Origin: Glutinoglossum americanum
Lineage: Eukaryota > Ascomycota > Geoglossomycetes > Geoglossales > Geoglossaceae
Direction: 5' to 3'
DNA length: 64,000 nt
Assembly: GCA_020080175.1 (NCBI GenBank)
Contig: JAGHQL010000063.1
Location: 1 to 64,000 of the forward strand
In this document: in pieces, positions 36,601 through 49,780 of the stretch
Position numbering within the stretch: position 1 is the stretch's first letter
How the letters are laid out: each line of letters starts with the position of its first letter
Program-made: the position numbers and the translations under genes
The notes under the pieces: generated by a model
What the model saw: only the letters and a program-made list of their open reading frames with translations
Told to the model about the DNA's origin: nothing
Database searches by the model: none

Positions 36601-39007
36601 ATCACTGGTGCTGGGCGAATGTGCGGGCTAGAGCGGTGGAGCTATTTTGATGGCGCGTAGTCCAATGAATGACGGACATCCTCTCAGAGCAATAACACTG
36701 CCAAATCTGGCTGCAGACGGGTATCTGCAAGCCCCCAATAGCTCCCGCTGCACTGGCACCAATGTACATCGTGTCTCTGGTGTGATATGGGTTCATTCCG
36801 CTGGACATGAAAACCTGCTTTTCCTTTGTGGAAAATCTGACCCTTGTCGGTTGAGCCTGCATGCACATACATAGCGGCACCAAAACGTGTGTTGTCCATC
36901 ACGGCGCACGAATCAACGCAGCGCAAAACCCCATAAACATCGGTACTTTTGCTCACAGAATCTCGCAATTCCTCGCAATTCTTTGCAATTCCTTTGAGAC
37001 TCGCGATCTTTTTTACCTCCTCTTTTACGAATTGCAGCAACGAAGGAGGGGGCACAACAGACTTTGGGGGCAAAAATGTGAGTCAAATATCGAGCGAAAA
37101 AATTTTCACTCTGTCAGGGACCGCCCCTCTTTTCTGCCACTCTCTTTGTGTCCCGCGCATGATGAAGACGGGATACTGTATCGGCGAATTGGTGCACGGA
37201 CGAGGTTGCGGCTCCCGTTGTTGAAAGAAACGGTACAGGGATTGTTGGAGGACTACTTGCTAGCGCGCCTAGAGAAGCCTAGCCGATTCCAGAATTCTGG
37301 GTCGCACCAATCTACTTCGTACCAACGACTACCACTCCAGACCACAACTACAGGGAAGTCCTGCTCCAGCGGCTGAAACTAAGCCAATTCGTCTGTAGCG
37401 TCCAGCAGAGGAGGGGTTGCCTCCCTGAGCACGGAGTAACGCACACTCCGATCCTTTCAAGTCCTTGCCACACACACGCAACCATACCTCAGCGCTGAAG
37501 GCTCAGCAGTCGGTCGGTATTCATGCTAATTTTGGCGCGGTGATTCGTTTGTGCATACGGTGCTAGGCCATCGTACACGCCAACCATCCGCGAGAGTTCG
37601 TGCGAGGCCGATGGGATACTTTCTGTGTCCAGTTGGGCCATTCGCATTGCGCCAAAGTGGGCTGCGCATCGCACACAAATGAGCTTGAGTGGGTTCGCGT
37701 GTGCATTTACGGCGCACAGTTACGTAGTAAGAGAAGGTGCTAGACGATATACTGTCGGTGGTTTTATGATTACGCAGGTCAACTGAAGGCCCAAGAGATT
37801 TGAAACCCCCAACTTGGTTGGTCAGCCAAACTAAAGACGAGGAGAAAAGCCTGGTCGGTTCGATAGAGATGTGCGTCAACGGGCTTAGCACATACTCCCC
37901 TCCGGGGCAATGAATGGCCGGAGTTAAAGTACTGGTGTACAAGTGCTGAGCAGGTAGAGAATCGAGGTAGATGGATGCTACGTACTTAAAGTGGACAGGG
38001 GGTGGAGAGGATCAGGGATGGAAGGCAAGGAATGACAGGCGGTCGCAGGACCCCAACTGGCGACGATACGACTTCCGCTGAGTCGAGGCGTTGGAATTAG
38101 AACCATCCTGGCCACTGTGTATCTAAGAAGCGAGAGCGAACAAAAGCAAAAAGTATCCTAAATGCTATTCTTTTCCGAGCCGGGGTTGTCGGCCTGTAGA
38201 GGCTGGAGGTACAGAGTACTTGGCTCTGTAGCTCGGTGCAGCCCAAATTGTAGTGCATCCACGGACCGTGCCCGAGAGGTGTTCTTCGGCACGACAAATC
38301 TCGCTAGAGAAAACTCTGAGTGACTTCCCCTGGATTCCAATTTCCAACCACCCGAATAAGGGGATTTTCCCGGCAGAGAACAGGAAACGCTCGTAATATC
38401 ACATTGCGGCGTCATTGGGGCACCTTCACGCTTTGGACACTTTCCGCTTCTACTTTCTTCCTTCAGCCGGGTGTGACTCGCTGCGTCCGCGAATAGAAAG
38501 TGGGTATAGGGGATAAGTCCTTACGCGCGACCGCAGTCACAGCCTCTTTGACGCCCCGGCTGCACACACACATACACTCAGCACTTGATGCCACACCCCT
38601 GGCCTAGCCTAGCCTAGCCCCCCGAAATTGTGACTATCTTACCACTCCCACACCTATATATCTGCCTCTCCCTTCCCCTCCGCCCAGCCTCTGGCTCTTT
38701 TTGGTCTTTTTCAAAAATCATCTGCCTTCCAGAACAAATATCCAAACATTACAAAGCATCAACACCGGATCGAAACGGATCGATCCCTTCGCAGAATTTC
38801 TCAAAGTCGCCCATAGAAGGACGACCGAATGTGCGATAGACAGAAAAAGCCATTCCTCTTCCTCTCTCAGCACAACGACCCACCACGGTGACGGGCCTAC
38901 ATCGTCACCACACTCCACTTTGTGCCTACGATTCGGGCATAACACCTTTCTTTCTTCTCGTGTTTGGGGAGCGCAACAATACAGATACAAGGGCGCTCTT
39001 GAAGAAC
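33655..39007. other. Gene-poor stretch
   Basis: About 5.3 kb without a gene I can support on either strand. 34250-35250 has an uneven composition and no long frame; it may be decayed repeat DNA, but I cannot assign a family. A CCAAT-type ATTGG next to CACGTG occurs at 36079-36090. A 10-bp unit ending GCAATTC is repeated three times at about 36962-36991. From about 38600 the strand is pyrimidine-rich with CCTAG repeats and a TATATAT word, probably the promoter of the gene at 39008. Confidence 0.45.
36962..36991. repeat. Short tandem repeat, three 10-bp units
   Basis: Units CTCGCAATTC, CTCGCAATTC and TTTGCAATTC follow each other directly. The function is unknown and it is likely a chance microsatellite. 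Confidence 0.5.
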
Positions 39008-40234
39008 ATGTTTTCGCCACCTCCAAATTTTCCTCCGCCACCGGGGTTCGTCCCCTATGGACCATACTCGACCGCAACTCCACTATCGTCGCCCTCTCCA
39101 GCGGGCCCTCATGCTTATTATCCATCTCCGCGTTATTCGATGCCAGCAGCTTCGCCGTCTTCACCCAGAGGTTCACCAAAGAGACACTCGAGACGGGCAA
39201 GCGGGAGTCAAAACCCTGCTGAATATGCATATGCTTCACCTCGAGGCACATCGTCTAGCTATCAGTCATCGCCAGGCTACGCAACGCCAGGCCCAGGTTA
39301 CTATCCTGGCTACGCATCACCAAACGCGAACGCGGAATTTGTAAGTAGCTCTGATCGCGAGGCTCGCCACGTATACGTGAAGAGTGGCAAGAGGCGCGCG
39401 TCGCAGTATCGCGATCCATCCTTTGATGATGATTTCGCGCACGCGCGACGCAAACCTCCGCGATACCAGAGTTACAGATATGCTGACGACTATCATTACT
39501 ACGATCAGACACCAGTTTACGAACCATCAACACCGCGAGAGCGTAGTCGCCGCTCATCTCACTCGACGCGCCCGGGGTCGGCCGTCCCACCTCGAAGCCA
39601 AACAGCGGCGCCCCAACAGACCCAGAAGCCGAAAGTCACTCAAGTGAAGCCTTCACCTAAAGCAACGGACGAAGACGCACGTCGAGCAAACATTCCAGCA
39701 GGCTACTCGATCAAGAACTGGGACCCTACAGAAGTTCCCATCCTGCTCCTCGGCAGTGTATTCGACGCGAACTCCTTGGGCAAATGGATCTATGACTGGA
39801 CCGTTTTCCACCACGGCCCCGCAACGCCAATGTCCGATCTCGCCGGCGAACTCTGGCTCCTTTTGATCCAACTCGCTGGCAAAGTAAAACGTGCTCAGGA
39901 ATGCATGCCGCGCATCCGCAAGCAAGAAAACCAAGAGATGGTCGAAGACTTTCTCGACAGCGGCGACCGCCTCTGGGCTCGCTTCAAACGCCTCCTCAAG
40001 GCCTGCGAGGAGTACATGTGGCGCGCGGCTGAGCGCAAGGGGGGAAGCACAAGCAATGGAAAGGAGAAGGTCCAAGTCCAGATGGGCAAGAACAGTGGAT
40101 GCGAGTTTGTTGACTCTATCTTTGGTCGCGAGAGGGAGCTCGAGAAGACGGAGAAGCTCATGACTGGTATGCGACTCTGGAGCATGCGCTTTGATGCCAA
40201 CTGCGAAGAAATCCTTAGACGGCCCACTGTCTAG
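39008..40234 (+). CDS. Proline-rich conserved fungal protein, function unknown
   Basis: An intronless frame of 408 residues. I chose the ATG at 39008 (MFSPPPNFPPPPGFVPYGPY) because upstream codons in the same frame lack an ATG. Residues 1-240 are Pro/Ser/Tyr-rich and disordered with basic patches (SPKRHSRRASGS). From about residue 240 a folded helical domain begins: IPAGYSIKNWDPTEVPILLL, FDANSLGKWIYDWTVFHHG, LAGELWLLLIQLAGKVKRA, then RLWARFKRLLKACEEYMW and CEEILRRPTV at the end. Proteins of this layout are sometimes labelled cell wall protein gp1 in fungi only because of the Pro-rich start. I see no signal peptide, so it is probably intracellular. Confidence 0.85.
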   Translation: MFSPPPNFPPPPGFVPYGPYSTATPLSSPSPAGPHAYYPSPRYSMPAASPSSPRGSPKRHSRRASGSQNPAEYAYASPRGTSSSYQSSPGYATPGPGYYPGYASPNANAEFVSSSDREARHVYVKSGKRRASQYRDPSFDDDFAHARRKPPRYQSYRYADDYHYYDQTPVYEPSTPRERSRRSSHSTRPGSAVPPRSQTAAPQQTQKPKVTQVKPSPKATDEDARRANIPAGYSIKNWDPTEVPILLLGSVFDANSLGKWIYDWTVFHHGPATPMSDLAGELWLLLIQLAGKVKRAQECMPRIRKQENQEMVEDFLDSGDRLWARFKRLLKACEEYMWRAAERKGGSTSNGKEKVQVQMGKNSGCEFVDSIFGRERELEKTEKLMTGMRLWSMRFDANCEEILRRPTV

Positions 40235-43200
40235 GACGCTTGGAATATGCGATGGGAAAAAAAAAACAAAAATGGAAAAAAAAGTTTTTCCTCCCCTAGT
40301 TGGCATCGCGACGCGGCGTCTTGCAGGACATCGCCCGTTTCCGATTACTGAAAAGAAAGAAATATCTTATCCTTTTCCTCGCCTCAAAAAAAAAAAGAAA
40401 CTTGGAGACTGGAATGGAATGTTACGGAGGCCTTGCTTCGCATTGCTTCGCGGGAGTTTTTGTATGCTTTGAGCATTAATTTTCTATTTTAATCGTTCTA
40501 CTATGTTGCTTAACGGCATATGGGGACATGATTCATGGCGCCATTGTCACTTCGCGATGATACCATTTTCCTAATGTTCTTCCAGAAAGCGTTCTTGTTT
40601 TATTCATTTTGATTTTGTTCAGCGACGAAGATAAAAGAACCTGGTCCTTTGAAAGAAAAGCGTATTGTGTACACTACTAAAAAGCGCTTACACTGTACTT
40701 TTTTTTTTTTTGGCATTTGGCGGGCTTGCACTTCGAAACGGACTGATTTTTAGTTTTTGTCCTTTTGCCTCTTACGCTGTCCCCGAAAAAGAATTGTTCG
40801 CATGTCAGTCTGGGACGACAAAGATGGCGGTATTTTCCTCAAAAAGTTGTTTTGTCTCGCACCTCGTTCTTGCTCTTCTAAAAGTTGGGGGTCTTACAGA
40901 AAAGTTTTTCCTCCTTGGGCAATGGTCGTCTCTTTGTTTTTGCCTTTGCCCTTCGTGCGCAGATTGTAATGATAATAGAGACCTACCTCTCTGTCCGCGA
41001 GGACTAAGCTCAATACCAAAAGACTTACTCATTCTCAATACTCATTCGAGGTGATATCCTGCCGCCGTCTGTGACTCATGACGTTAATCGGAGGCTGGTG
41101 TGTAATTCATCGCACCCTCCAGGCGCCGCTGGTGTGACGGTATATGGCCATGTGTTTGTTTCCGCCCCGTCGAGGCCTTGCGGCCCCTCCAGAAGGGCCC
41201 TAAAAACGATCTCTCACCCACACCACCAACAACATCACCAATATTAACCGCCCAACATTTTTGTCCCCCTCCCTCCCAAAAACGGTGGCGGTAGTCCCAA
41301 AACCAGCTTCCATCGCCAAGTGGGCGAAGAAAAAGCAAATAAGCAAAAAAAACCCACATCGAATTTTCTTCGTTGCTTTTTTCGCTTCACACCACCTCCA
41401 CAAAAACAGCAAACATCGGAAGCAGAGGGAAAAGCGAAAAAGCAAGTAGGTTTGAAAAACTCAATCCTCTTACCACACCATGATCTATCGATGCAGCGTG
41501 CCATTACGGGCCTCAGACGACGTATGCGTCTGGTCTCGGCTTCCGGCGAGTGAGTTCGGCCGGGTCGCCAGCTTCCTGCCCACACCGTCGCGCCGAAGTA
41601 AAAGGCAAAAAAAAGAAAAGAAAGAAAAGCCACCGACCACCCTCGCCCCGGCCTCGCTCTTTCTGCCTATCCATCCCATGCGATTTCCATTACCAACTCT
41701 TCCACACACCTTCCGCCATGTCCCTACTCTTCCACACATCCTTCCATGCATGATGTGATAATTCTAATATAACAGCGATCCTACCCACCAACTCGTACTT
41801 TTGGGTCGTTTTTGATATGATGTCAGCATAACGCGAGGGAAAGCAAGGCACCGGCAGCTGACGCGATGGGATTGGGGGAATACGGGGTGTAGATGATGAT
41901 AATTGCAGTAGGTGGCTATGGCGATCATGGCGATAAGGGGTCGGTCTCCGTTTCGCATCCCGGGGCAGCATTTCTAAATCCGGAATGGGGATTATTCTTC
42001 TGGCGCATGCTCACGTCCGGGGCTCGGAAGGGAAGCTGAGGTTGGTGCCGGGCAGGGGCGCATGGAAGTGGGTAAATCATCGCATTTCGGCAAGCCATGT
42101 GTAAGCTTTGGCGGCCCAAACGCAAAGAGACGGTCCCTTTGCCGAAAAAGTCAAGATACCGGCCACACTGATGCACGTTGCACGTGGGGATCTTGGACGC
42201 CTCATCCTCACGAGGCCTTTCCCGCGCGCTCGCTCCTCTTCTTCGTCTTCCCGCCCCTCCATTCGGGAAAAACAAAAAGCAAAGCTGAGAGTTTCGTCAG
42301 GGTCTTATGCACTCCGCCAACGTTTTATTTCGGGGCGTTACCTCTCCATCGCGATGCAGTCTCCCCTTATTGCCTGTTGGGAAGGAGGTAGAGTATTCTT
42401 AATCATCGGTGCGGCGATCAATGCATCCATCATGCAGTGCATTGGAGCTGGATAAAGTGCCCATGTTCAGCTTCGCTTGCTCCGTGTGTGGGAAACGGCG
42501 CTTGCACGGTGGTTTTTCTCTAGCTCTGCGCTAGTCTGATCCGCAAGATCCTACCGTCTATCTTCCATCTCGGTTGATTGGCGATGTGACTGAGGATTGC
42601 GAATGTGATTGAAGTTAGGGCCTCGGATCCTCGGCGGCAAAGGAGCCCATCTGTCCACGAGGATTTTTCCCTTTCAGCCCCTTCGCCGCCTCCTAGCGTA
42701 ATCTCGGTGGTCTCAGCGCTTCCCGCTCCTGGTGATAACTAGCTATCGCTATCGCAATACCCCGCCGTAGAGTAGCAGTTCTCGCACACCCTCTCTCGTC
42801 TGCTCTCACTACATGTAGGTAGGAGGCGGGAAATGCCCAAACGGAATTCTCCAGAGCAGGGGTTATTGTAACCGCTATCGATAGCCCACGTGCCCTAGCG
42901 TCGAGACTTATGTTATGCCGACGATCTCGCCTCGTGGGAAGTGGTACGGTCCGTCTTACACACAGGACTTCACATACATATTTGGCGAATTGTTTGGGGG
43001 CTGACATGATTGGCCTCTGGCGAGAATAGAGCTTGATAATTAATCTCAGCGCTTATCGATTGTCATTCGACCAACACTCAGCCCCACCAGGATCTGGGGC
43101 ATTTGTTTGCTTGTTTTGCTTGTATTGCGTGCGGCTAAGTGCAGCTGGATTTCCGCAAACGGAACAAGGCATGAGCAGTGCGGCTGGAAGGGCTGGTGCA

Positions 43201-46200
43201 CCCGTGCATGAGGGAGGGTCTCAACGCCTGAGTAGCTAGATGGCAGTTTGGAGGCTTAAGTTAAGACAATTAATGCATCCCATGCCTATTCATAGTCGCT
43301 CACTGATTGGCAACATGGCCATCTCTAGCGAACGTTTCTTTTGGATATTTGATCAGCTTGATTGATAAAATCAGAGTAGCCATCAGCCTCAAACACCCAA
43401 CATCCCCCTATTGGCCCCCCGAAGACATTAGATTTGCTGCAAAGGCAATGCAAAATTTCGCTCCTTAATGTAGAAAGTACTATAGTGCTCACAGCGAAGG
43501 CAGTCCGCTTCCAACTCGCAGGCAGTACTCTGTATACCTGACAAATAATTTCAATTGACTATATGCTAACAGAATCAAGATGTTAAATAATATATTACCC
43601 TTTCTGCCATGTCACCGCATCCAATGTACTGCCTATCCTCCACATTGTCACCTAGTACTAACACTACTATAGCACCCGTTCTAGCCGGGAAATGTCGCCA
43701 TTACTGAAGTCTACAATAGCCTAGACGGAACCGACATCCGCCATCCTTTCGATTAACTCGTTCAAAGGAACTAGGATGTCATGATCGCTAAAACTCGTGC
43801 AGCACTCCGCCTTTCCCAGCTCCGGTCGATCGTGATATAGCATCTCGCTAGCATACCTACGCGAGCGGCTCTTCCCCTCGAAAGACCAAAGGGCGACCAG
43901 AGGAGACAGATAAGCGCTAAGCTTTGATCCTCACTCGAGAGAGGCCCTGCTCCACTCGGCCGTGATTTCCCAGTGACTCCAAGGACAAGAGCCACCCACT
44001 TTGGATCGAGCCAGGAGTTGGTATCAAGAAAAATCGGGCCATGAAGGAGGTGAACAAAGCGTGCATCTGAGAAAAAGCTAGACAACGCAAGAAAGCGAGC
44101 TAGACGAACAGGAAGGCCGTTCTGACGTTCCAAGCATATGCACGACCAGGAAGGCTTTTCTTGAATCCTTACTACTGTTCTCTCTCGCTACCTCCCGCCC
44201 AGCATTCTCAATCCGCAGTTACATTCCCTTCCCAATTTCTCATGAATCATCTTCCCTTTGGCCACTCAAACCTCCATTTCAGCGTTCCTCATTGCTCCCC
44301 TTTAAAGAGAAATTGCCAACCCAACCCTTTTATCTCGAGATCTCTCAGTTTGTAGTTGCAGTACCCTCAGAGACAAGTCTTTGATTCCTCTTCTGGTCTG
44401 TGGGGTGGCCCGCTTGGGTGAGCAGACAGAAGGGCACTTGGATAAGCGGACAAAGTACATCATTAAAAACCGCTTCCGTCTCCAATTAAGGAGGAGTGGT
44501 ATATCTAGCCAGCCGGTGGGGACCAGCCAGAGGATTGTCGACGCTCACCATCAACTCGAGTGCTAAACACGGGAGGAGATGATTAACGCGGCTGATCAGG
44601 ATCTCCCAAAGGAGACTGTGTCAAGTGGTTGGTACCGCGACACAGGTTCTGTGAGCGAGCTTTCGTTGTGGAAACAACACAGTGTAGAGGATGGGTTGGA
44701 GAGCAGTCCCTTGTCGTCCTCTAAATGAGGACGCCAACTAGGTTGAGAAGATATACAGGACGTCTTCTCCACTTACAGCCCGTCAAACCCAAAACAGCGA
44801 GTTAGTCAACAACAGTGACCCTTAGTCCGCCCGAGATTGATGACCTGAATAGCAATGGGGTTCTATGCTCGCGGCATTCCACTCACTTATGTAATGACAC
44901 AGCCCTCAAGGATTAAGGTTCACCACCCTCCCCCCTCCAACTCATTGAAGACAGCCGGAGCTGACGACATGCCTTAGCCCATATCATTCTCCATGGGAGA
45001 ATGGAAGGCGACCATACCGCACACAAGTCTTCTGTTTGTAAAACTCGCAAGATCTCGCTACGCGCCGTCATGAGAAACGAACGCGATTCTGACGAGTTGA
45101 TCTTGTATGCAAAGTGTCACTGGTAGGCGACAAGAAACTTGTGTGCGAAGCAGTCTCTATGTAGGCAATTCCCATGTTTCAGAGTTGTAGATCGTGCTCA
45201 AGCCTTCAGGTGAGCTGGAGAGAAAAAGAAGCGACCCAGCTCCCAAAGAGGAAGTATACATAATGAAAGCGCAGAATGGGTAGGCCACAAGCCCTCAATA
45301 CTATGCTCAATACAATCGTTTAATAGGGCTTCCCAAGAACGATTGACACCGACAAGCAAGCCGAGAGGTTCCGGAGCTATCAGCAGATCATTGAAGATCC
45401 TAAAGACCACCCTCGATTTAGAGGAGTCTGACATCTTCCATCTGCGCTCTCCCATAGTTCTCTAACCGGCTATGCATCAACAGAAACATCCCATTAATGA
45501 TCAGAGCATGTCCAGCCAAAGACAGTGACGCGCGTCCTCGCATGAGGATCTTACCCAGTAAGGCGCATACCGACTTCTTTTTCAATGTCCTTGGGACTCT
45601 GGACGCCAAGCTCCCCTTTCAGCTCCACTGCTACCTTCAATCCACTAAAAAGTAGAGAGAAAGGGGGCAAGTAGAGCTTAGTCAAGAAGTCGACACTATA
45701 AACCGCGAAACTTGATCTTCATATAGTAAGAAAATCGACGAGTTCTTAGGGTTAAGTTCCGAAACCCATCCTCCTCACACTACCCTTTGCAATGTTTCCA
45801 AGGCAAACTTCCAAACGTAGCATAGCCGTACTGCCCGTATGAGACCATGCTATGAGGCTCGGGGAGGGGCTTCCGCGTAGGGAATACGAGCGCGTGTGAG
45901 GGGTTTTGAAAACATTCCTTGCGCAAGGCTGGAAGATGGGAGTCGGGAAACTGTAGGGAGGGTGCAATGCTTTTAGTATGTGGTGCCCAGCGACTGAGCG
46001 AGAGGATCTCGAGATAAAAGTATACGGGAAATAAACAGAATTTTAACAATGAATAAATACCGACGTGCTGGAGGACGAAACTAGCCTGAGGTCCGATACA
46101 AGCAGTAGGGAAGAACTCATGGGTAGAAAAGAGATGACAATTGGCGGTTGAAGACGGCGAGATGGGCATAGGGAGGATCTGAAGTGTTTGCGAGGTTCTT

Positions 46201-46286
46201 AAAAGCGCGTCTTTGAAGATTACTAAGCTTCGCGTAGAAACGTGACATTCCCTTGCCGTCTCTTGCAGTGGCTTAATAATTCAACA
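40235..46286. other. 6-kb stretch without a recognised gene
   Basis: The longest gene-free block. 40235-41650 is rich in A and T homopolymer tracts (plus strand), and 41650-42500 has pyrimidine-rich tracts. Frames up to 129 codons occur on both strands, but none has domain-like composition. At 45400-45620 on the minus strand a short peptide recalls the LINE reverse transcriptase thumb region. This could be a large regulatory region, unannotated non-coding RNA, or decayed repeats. Confidence 0.45.
45418..45609 (-). mobile_element. Possible LINE reverse-transcriptase scrap
   Basis: The minus-strand peptide RGRASLSLAGHALIINGM resembles the stretch LSL(A/R)GRALIINS seen after the catalytic core in fungal non-LTR reverse transcriptases. 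Nothing else of the element is recognisable nearby, and the flanking frames carry stops. The resemblance is short and from memory, so this is weak. Confidence 0.2.
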
Positions 46287-49200
46287 ATGAGTGTCGACGC
46301 AAATACTATCGAGGCCGCAATTGGCTTCCTCGAGCCTGTGTTAACAAGGGGTGAGCTTGCGCCAATATATTAAGATCGGTGGGACCTAATCGGTATTCTA
46401 GAGTCAATTTCACAAGCTAGGGGTCAATCTATTGTTGACCGTCTCTTCCAAAGACTGCCTCCAGGTAGAATCGATACAGCCCACCCGCGGATAGCTGTGA
46501 TAAGGAGAGCTTTGAGTCTTCTCCTGGGCATCCATCGATCTCTTGCTTTGGAACAGGATGGCTTGCCTGGAGATGAGAACTTGGAGACACCTGCTCTCCT
46601 TTATGAACTAAAGGTTCGCAGGACAATATACGGTCTATTTGACCTAATCTCTCTAGAAGGCATTTATCCCTTGCTTTCGCCTGGAGTTGGCATCCCTCTA
46701 GAGCGACGAGTGAAGTCTGTACTACCAGCGGGAGTCATTACAAGAAAGGCACCACCATCTCGCATTGGAGATCAGAGTTTGGATTTACTCCAGGAAGTGG
46801 TTGAATCTTTACAGGGAGTATATTCGAATAGGAGAATAGGGCTTGGACCAATCTGTCAGGAACGGACGCTCGTTGACCTTATTTCTGCTACTGGAGAGCT
46901 AGCTTTCGGAGATAAAGTGGAGGATGAGAGCGTCAAGGTCAAATATACCGATCTCTTCAAGATTCTTGTGGACGAGTACGTCATACATCACCCTTTTCAT
47001 CCGTGCCGCTTATAGCACAAAAATCACCAGAAATAATGAAAGATATTCTGTTATTCTTGATCATACAAGTGCTGAGTCGTTTCGCTGCTAGCACACCAGC
47101 TCCCGCTCTTCTCCCTCTTCTGATATCCCTACTCCTTCCAACCACCCCGGAATGGTTCCGCCCTCACCTTCTAGCGTCATTATCCCTCATCCCTCTTAGA
47201 CCTAGTGGTGTCCGTCAAACAATAGAATTCATCGCCTCCACCGTTCCCCCTCCCCCCCCCGAAACCCAAAGTAGAGATAACACGAATGCGGTTACGGTTC
47301 CGGATGTATCTCGAGGCCCTGCACTTCCTTTCGAGGCTCTAAACCAAGCATCACGACTTCTTTCTTCTATCCCTAGTCATCTGACCCCCCAAGAATATTT
47401 CTCACAACTAGCTCCCCAGCTCTTCGGCCTCCTTGATGGTGAAGCCGGACCAGAAATGGCGAAGGCATCGGCCTTCGTCATCGCTGGTATACTTGGCCGA
47501 AAGACCCACGGTGCACCTGGAGAGGCCGGATGGAATGTCTTTGCAGAGCCTTTGCTTGCTTGCCTGGATCCCTTCATAAACGGTACTGGCACTTCCCATT
47601 CTGCCCATGATGGGCAACTCAGCTCGACTCTTGTGCCCGAGTCGGAGCTTAAACTCTCATTAAAAAGACTTATAGCTCTGACAACCTCGCACCCGAATCC
47701 TAGTCTTGCGAAAAGGCTTATCGGGCGGGTGTTTCTCCCGCTTTGGGGGTTACTCTGTTTTGCGAAGAAGACTAATAAGACTATTTGGTATGAACAGACG
47801 GGCATCCTAATTCGACTATACTTGAAGCTCTCAGCAGGCGCAAAGGAGATTATCAAGCTAGCAGGAGAGCTACTATTCGATGGTAGAATTGCAGGGGACG
47901 GTAGTGCGGGATGGATGTACGGTCCAGGCAGGGAGGGAGGGATTGGGATCCGCCGGCGACCCAAGACGGACACTCAAATCTATAACTTCATCGAGCATGT
48001 TAGGGAAATTAATGCTCGTGTGGGGGAATTCCTCATCATCATTGGCTCCGGGGCAGTTGACGATGGGTCTGTTAGTGAAGTGTTTCTTAGTATCAGCAGG
48101 CGATTACTATGGCAGAGTCACAGCCCCGATACCCTTCCCCAGCGGCTAGTGATTGGCGGTGATGGAATCAACGACTCTAGTAACCACCTACGAGCACTCA
48201 TCTGTGTGAAAATTGTTCAAGGGTTGCTAGAAGGGTCGAGGGAGAAACTTGCGGAGAAACCGACCCAGATGTTTGAGCTCATCGAACAGCTCCTCGAGGG
48301 GTTTGTCGAGCGCTGTAAGAATCAGCGGCAGATGCAGGAAGAACCAGAGAAGCCCTCTCTTGCCGGGATTGGAAATATCGTTCAATTCTCCACTTCTGTC
48401 AACCGCGCGGCTACATTGGTTACAGCAGAGGACGAATCTACAGATATCATGTCGATAGCTTTAAGCCTACTAACCACCATCTTATCAACTTTCGACTCTG
48501 GTATCAGCAAGCAGGACGAAAACATCCTCGTCTCCATACAGAATTCCCTTGAATTTCTCTCCTTTCCCGGAGCCGGTATCCCCAACACTCTTTCCAGTAC
48601 AGCTACTAACCTCCTATCTCTTCTATCTATACACTCTTCCCTGATAGCTCCCACCCCTCTAGCGCCCTTAGATTCGCCCAATCCCCTTGTCGAAGATAAG
48701 AAAACGTATGCACTCGCACTTTCATATTTAGGCGAAACACTTGTTCCTGTCCGCGTGCAGGGCTTGCATCTCCTTGAGGCCCTCATCCAAAGCCGATCAC
48801 CACTCTTAGACATCCAAGCCACGGTTACCCTACTCTTGTCGTTGCTACGAGACGAGGATGAGTTCATTTACTTAAACGCGATCAAAACTCTGACTATACT
48901 TGCAGATAGGCATGGAAATGCTGTGACAAAGGCCTTGGTAGTACGATACGTGGACCGCGGGGAAGACCTAGGGCTTGACCAGAGGCTGAGGCTTGGAGAG
49001 GCATTATTAAGGATAGTGCAGAGGACAGGAACCGCATTGGTAGAAGACACTGCACGGGTGTTAGGGGAAGGAATGATGGAGGTGGCGGGGAGGAGAGGGC
49101 AAAGGCTGAAGGAAATGGAAGAGAGGCAGAGGCAGGTGAGGATGGAGGAAGCGCGTAACAGAGAAGCCGAAGATGCGTGGGGAGGTGAGGTGCCACAGAT

Positions 49201-49780
49201 TAGCGAAGATGAGGAGAGACACAAAGACGAGAAGACTGAGGCATTAGCGAATATAATTAAAGGGTGGGAAACCAAGACCGGGGAAGAAGATGTGCGAGTT
49301 CGCACATCCGCTCTCTCGATATGCGGCGCTGCGATCGAGGCGAACGCTCTAGGTTTAGGCTCTTTGCTCATATCCACGGCCATTGACCTTGCAATCTCCA
49401 TCCTTACAATCGAAAACCAAGATCAAGGGACTATTCTCCGCCGCGCAGCGGCTATGCTGATTCTGAGCGTTTTCAAGGCCCTTGATGAGGCTCAGGAAAA
49501 TGGTCGAAATCTGGGATTTGGTTTCGCGGGCCAGAATCTGGTTGAGGCCATTACGGTTTTGAGCTATGTGCAGGCAACGGACAGTGACGGGCTCGTCAGA
49601 GAATATGCGGAGACAATTGTCAAGGAGCTGGAGACGTGGCATGTCAAGTCCCTACTTCGGGCACCATCGACCCCTGGCGACAATCCTTCTACTTTGACAA
49701 CTCTGGGAGGACGGCTGGTAGGTCTACCGCTGGGAAACCCAGAGGGTAACACAAGGCCCAGCATTGAAGAGATTGAATAG
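46287..49780 (+). CDS. RTP1: RNA polymerase II assembly factor Rtp1 (TANGO6 family)
   Basis: Rtp1 aids assembly and nuclear import of RNA polymerases; it is an armadillo/HEAT-type solenoid. Three exons, 46287-46350, 46402-46975 and 47092-49780, give 1,108 residues. The second intron (116 nt) removes an in-frame-looking start region; joining VD to DTPAPALLPLL restores the conserved STPAP/LLPLL...WFRPHLL region. The C-terminal RTP1_C1-like part reads YALALSYLGETLVPVRVQGL, then SLLRDEDEFIYLNAIKTLTI. A charged coiled coil (MEERQRQVRMEEARNREAED) comes next, then the RTP1_C2-like block RRAAAMLILSVFKALDEAQE and the conserved end region with GLVREYAETIVKELETW. The order and length match. Confidence 0.88.

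Noticed and set aside
43771-44133. 120-codon minus-strand frame
   Set aside because: No domain-like pattern, no splice partners, and in a block rich in chance frames.
47003-47091. Start of a separate gene at 47003 (MPLIAQKSPEIM...)
   Set aside because: It is intron sequence of the Rtp1 gene; splicing 46975 to 47092 restores the conserved frame.
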